Shown here piece after piece: positions 62,201 through 64,000 of a stretch of DNA of 64,000 nt. The stretch covers positions 60,510,863 through 60,574,862 of the forward strand of contig OW121741.1 in the NCBI GenBank assembly GCA_933228675.1. The letters run 5' to 3'. The notes beneath the pieces were generated by a model. It saw only the letters and a program-made list of their open reading frames with translations, was not told the origin of the DNA and did no database searches. A program made the position numbers and the translations under genes. This stretch comes from Stomorhina lunata (lineage: Eukaryota > Arthropoda > Insecta > Diptera > Rhiniidae). The first letter of the stretch is position 1; every line of letters begins with the position of its first letter.

Positions 62201-64000
62201 AATTTGATTTTTAAATTTAAAAAGGACTTTAGTCCTTTTCTCGAAAATCTTAGGAGATGGGCGGATAAAATTTATTGGATATCATTTTAGAACGGACCTG
62301 AATAAATATCCAATGGTCAAAAGTGTTAACAGTTTGTTTTTTCGGAATTATTATGAAATTTGATTTTTAAATTTAAAAAAGGACTTTAGTCCTTTTCTCG
62401 AAAATCTTAGGAGATGGGCGGATAAAATTTATTGGATATCATTTCAGAACGGATCTGAATAAATATCCAATGGTCAAAAGTGTTAACAGTTTGTTTTTTC
62501 GGAATTATTAAGAAATTTGATTTTTAAATTTTAAAAAGGACTTTAGTCCTTTTCTCGAAAATCTTAGGAGATGGGCGGTTAAAATTTATTGGATATCATT
62601 TCAGAACGGACGTGAATAAATATCCAATGATCAAAAGTGTTAACAGTTTGTTTTTTTCGGAATTATTAAGAAATTTGATTTTTAAATTTTAAAAAGGACT
62701 TTTCTCGAAAATATTGGGAGATGGGCGGATAAAATTTATTGGATATCATTTCAGAACGGACCTGAATAAATATCCAATGGTCAGGAGTGTTAACAGTTTG
62801 TTTTTTTCGGAATTATTAAGAAATTTGATTTTTAAATTTTAAAAAGGACTTTTCTCGAAAATCTTGGGAGATGGGCGGATAAAATTTATTGGATATCATT
62901 TCAGAACGGACCTAAATAAATATCCAATGGTCAGAAGTGTTAACAGTTTGTTTTTTTCGGAATTATTAAGAAATTTGATTTTTAAATTTTAAAAAGGACT
63001 TTAGTCCTTTTCTCGAAAATCTTAGGAGATGGGCGGATAAAATTTATTGGATATCATTTTAGAACGGACCTGAATAAATATCCAATGGTCAAAAGTGTTA
63101 ACAGTTTGTTTTTTCGGAATTATTATGAAATTTGATTTTTAAATTTAAAAAAGGACTTTAGTCCTTTTCTCGAAAATCTTAGGAGATGGTCGGATAAAAC
63201 TTATTGGATATCATTTCAGAACGGATCTGAATAAATATCCAATGGTCAAAAGTGTTAACAGTTTGTTTTTTCGGAATTATTAAGAAATTTGATTTTTAAA
63301 TTTTAAAAAGGACTTTAGTCCTTTTCTCGAAAATCTTAGGAGATGGGCGGTTAAAATTTATTGGATATCATTTCAGAACGGACGTGAATAAATATCCAAT
63401 GATCAAAAGTGTTAACAGTTTGTTTTTTTCGGAATTATTAAGAAATTTGATTTTTAAATTTAAAAAGGACTTTAGTCCTTTTCTCGAAAATCTTAAGAGA
63501 TGGGCGGATAAAATTTATTGGATATCATTTCAGAACGGACCTGAATAAATATCCAATGGTCAAAAGTGTTAACAGTTTGTTTTTTTTTTGGAATTATTAA
63601 GAAATTTGATTTTTAAATTTTAAAAAGGACTTTAGTCCTTTTCTCGAAAATCTTAGGAGATGGGCGGATAAAATTTATTGGATATCATTTCAGAACGGAC
63701 CTGAATAAATATCCAATGGTCAAAAGTGTTAACAGTTTGTTTTTTTCGGAATTATTAAGAAATTTGATTTTTAAATTTAAAAAGGACTTTAGTCCTTTTC
63801 TCGAAAATCTTAGGAGATGGGCGGATAAAATTTATCGGATATCATTTCAGAACGAACCTGAATAAATATCCAATGGTCAAAAGTGTCAACAGTTTGTTTT
63901 TTCGGAATAATTAAGAAATTTGATTTTTAAATTTTAAAAAGGACTTTAGTCCTTTTCTCGAAAATCTTAGGAGATGGGCAAATAAAATTTATTGGATATC
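56281..64000 (+). repeat. 157-bp satellite, array D (about 49 monomers, continues past window)
   Basis: Same subfamily as arrays B and C. It repeats the landmark order of array C: cttgggag monomers at the start, acctgagtcc joins at about 57763, 60145 and 62068 (the last with gtgc), aaatcaaatc tails at 59324 and 60448 (1124 bp apart), cttaggatatc at about 59970, and ggacttaagtcc dyads at about 59936 and 61069. The shared order over at least 2-3 kb shows that C and D are paralogous. The short frames at 58328-58624, 58958-59257 and 62072-62290 come from the satellite. Confidence 0.96.

Overview
The window is eukaryotic repetitive DNA with no intact gene that I can support. About 51 of the 64 kb is one AT-rich satellite with a monomer of about 157 bp. 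Every copy I followed is in the same orientation. Five copies of a non-autonomous element interrupt it. I read that element as the DINE-1/INE-1 (HINE, Helentron-derived) type found in flies. The reasons are terminal and subterminal inverted repeats, a short stem-loop near one end, GTCY-type tetranucleotide microsatellites, and insertion between two A residues with no clear target-site duplication. The youngest-looking protein signal is a decayed mariner-superfamily transposase, with a D-to-D spacing of 41 residues, nested in the fifth element. These features suggest a higher fly (Diptera, Brachycera) and a heterochromatic block, possibly pericentromeric. Species and chromosomal position cannot be read from the sequence.

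Layout: 1-1442 HINE copy 1 (cut by the window edge); 1443-9594 satellite array A1; 9595-12184 HINE copy 2 (complete); 12185-38349 satellite array A2 (the longest); 38350-40941 HINE copy 3 (lacks its last bases on the left); 40942-43521 satellite array B; 43522-46123 HINE copy 4; 46124-52780 satellite array C; 52781-56280 HINE copy 5 carrying the mariner relic (52995-54063); 56281-64000 satellite array D, which runs off the window.

The arrays are not simple. A2 holds about four copies of an 18-monomer higher-order unit of about 2.83 kb (12.5-23.8 kb), then a tandem duplication of a 24-monomer block of about 3.74 kb (26.3-33.75 kb). A1 holds a 10-monomer duplication of about 1.57 kb. Arrays B, C and D form a separate subfamily with its own marker variants and truncated monomers, and C and D are paralogous over several kb. 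Uninterrupted versions of the junctions of HINE copies 2 and 5 survive elsewhere in the window, so the exact insertion points can be read. Where the junction is intact, the insertions fall in the same A-tract of the monomer, beside a 20-bp dyad that is itself a hotspot for small deletions.

No rRNA, tRNA, CRISPR array or regulatory site was supportable. The short open frames are by-products of microsatellites or of the satellite. All lengths and comparisons were made by eye on the sequence. No alignment or database search was run, and family names rest on recalled diagnostic features.
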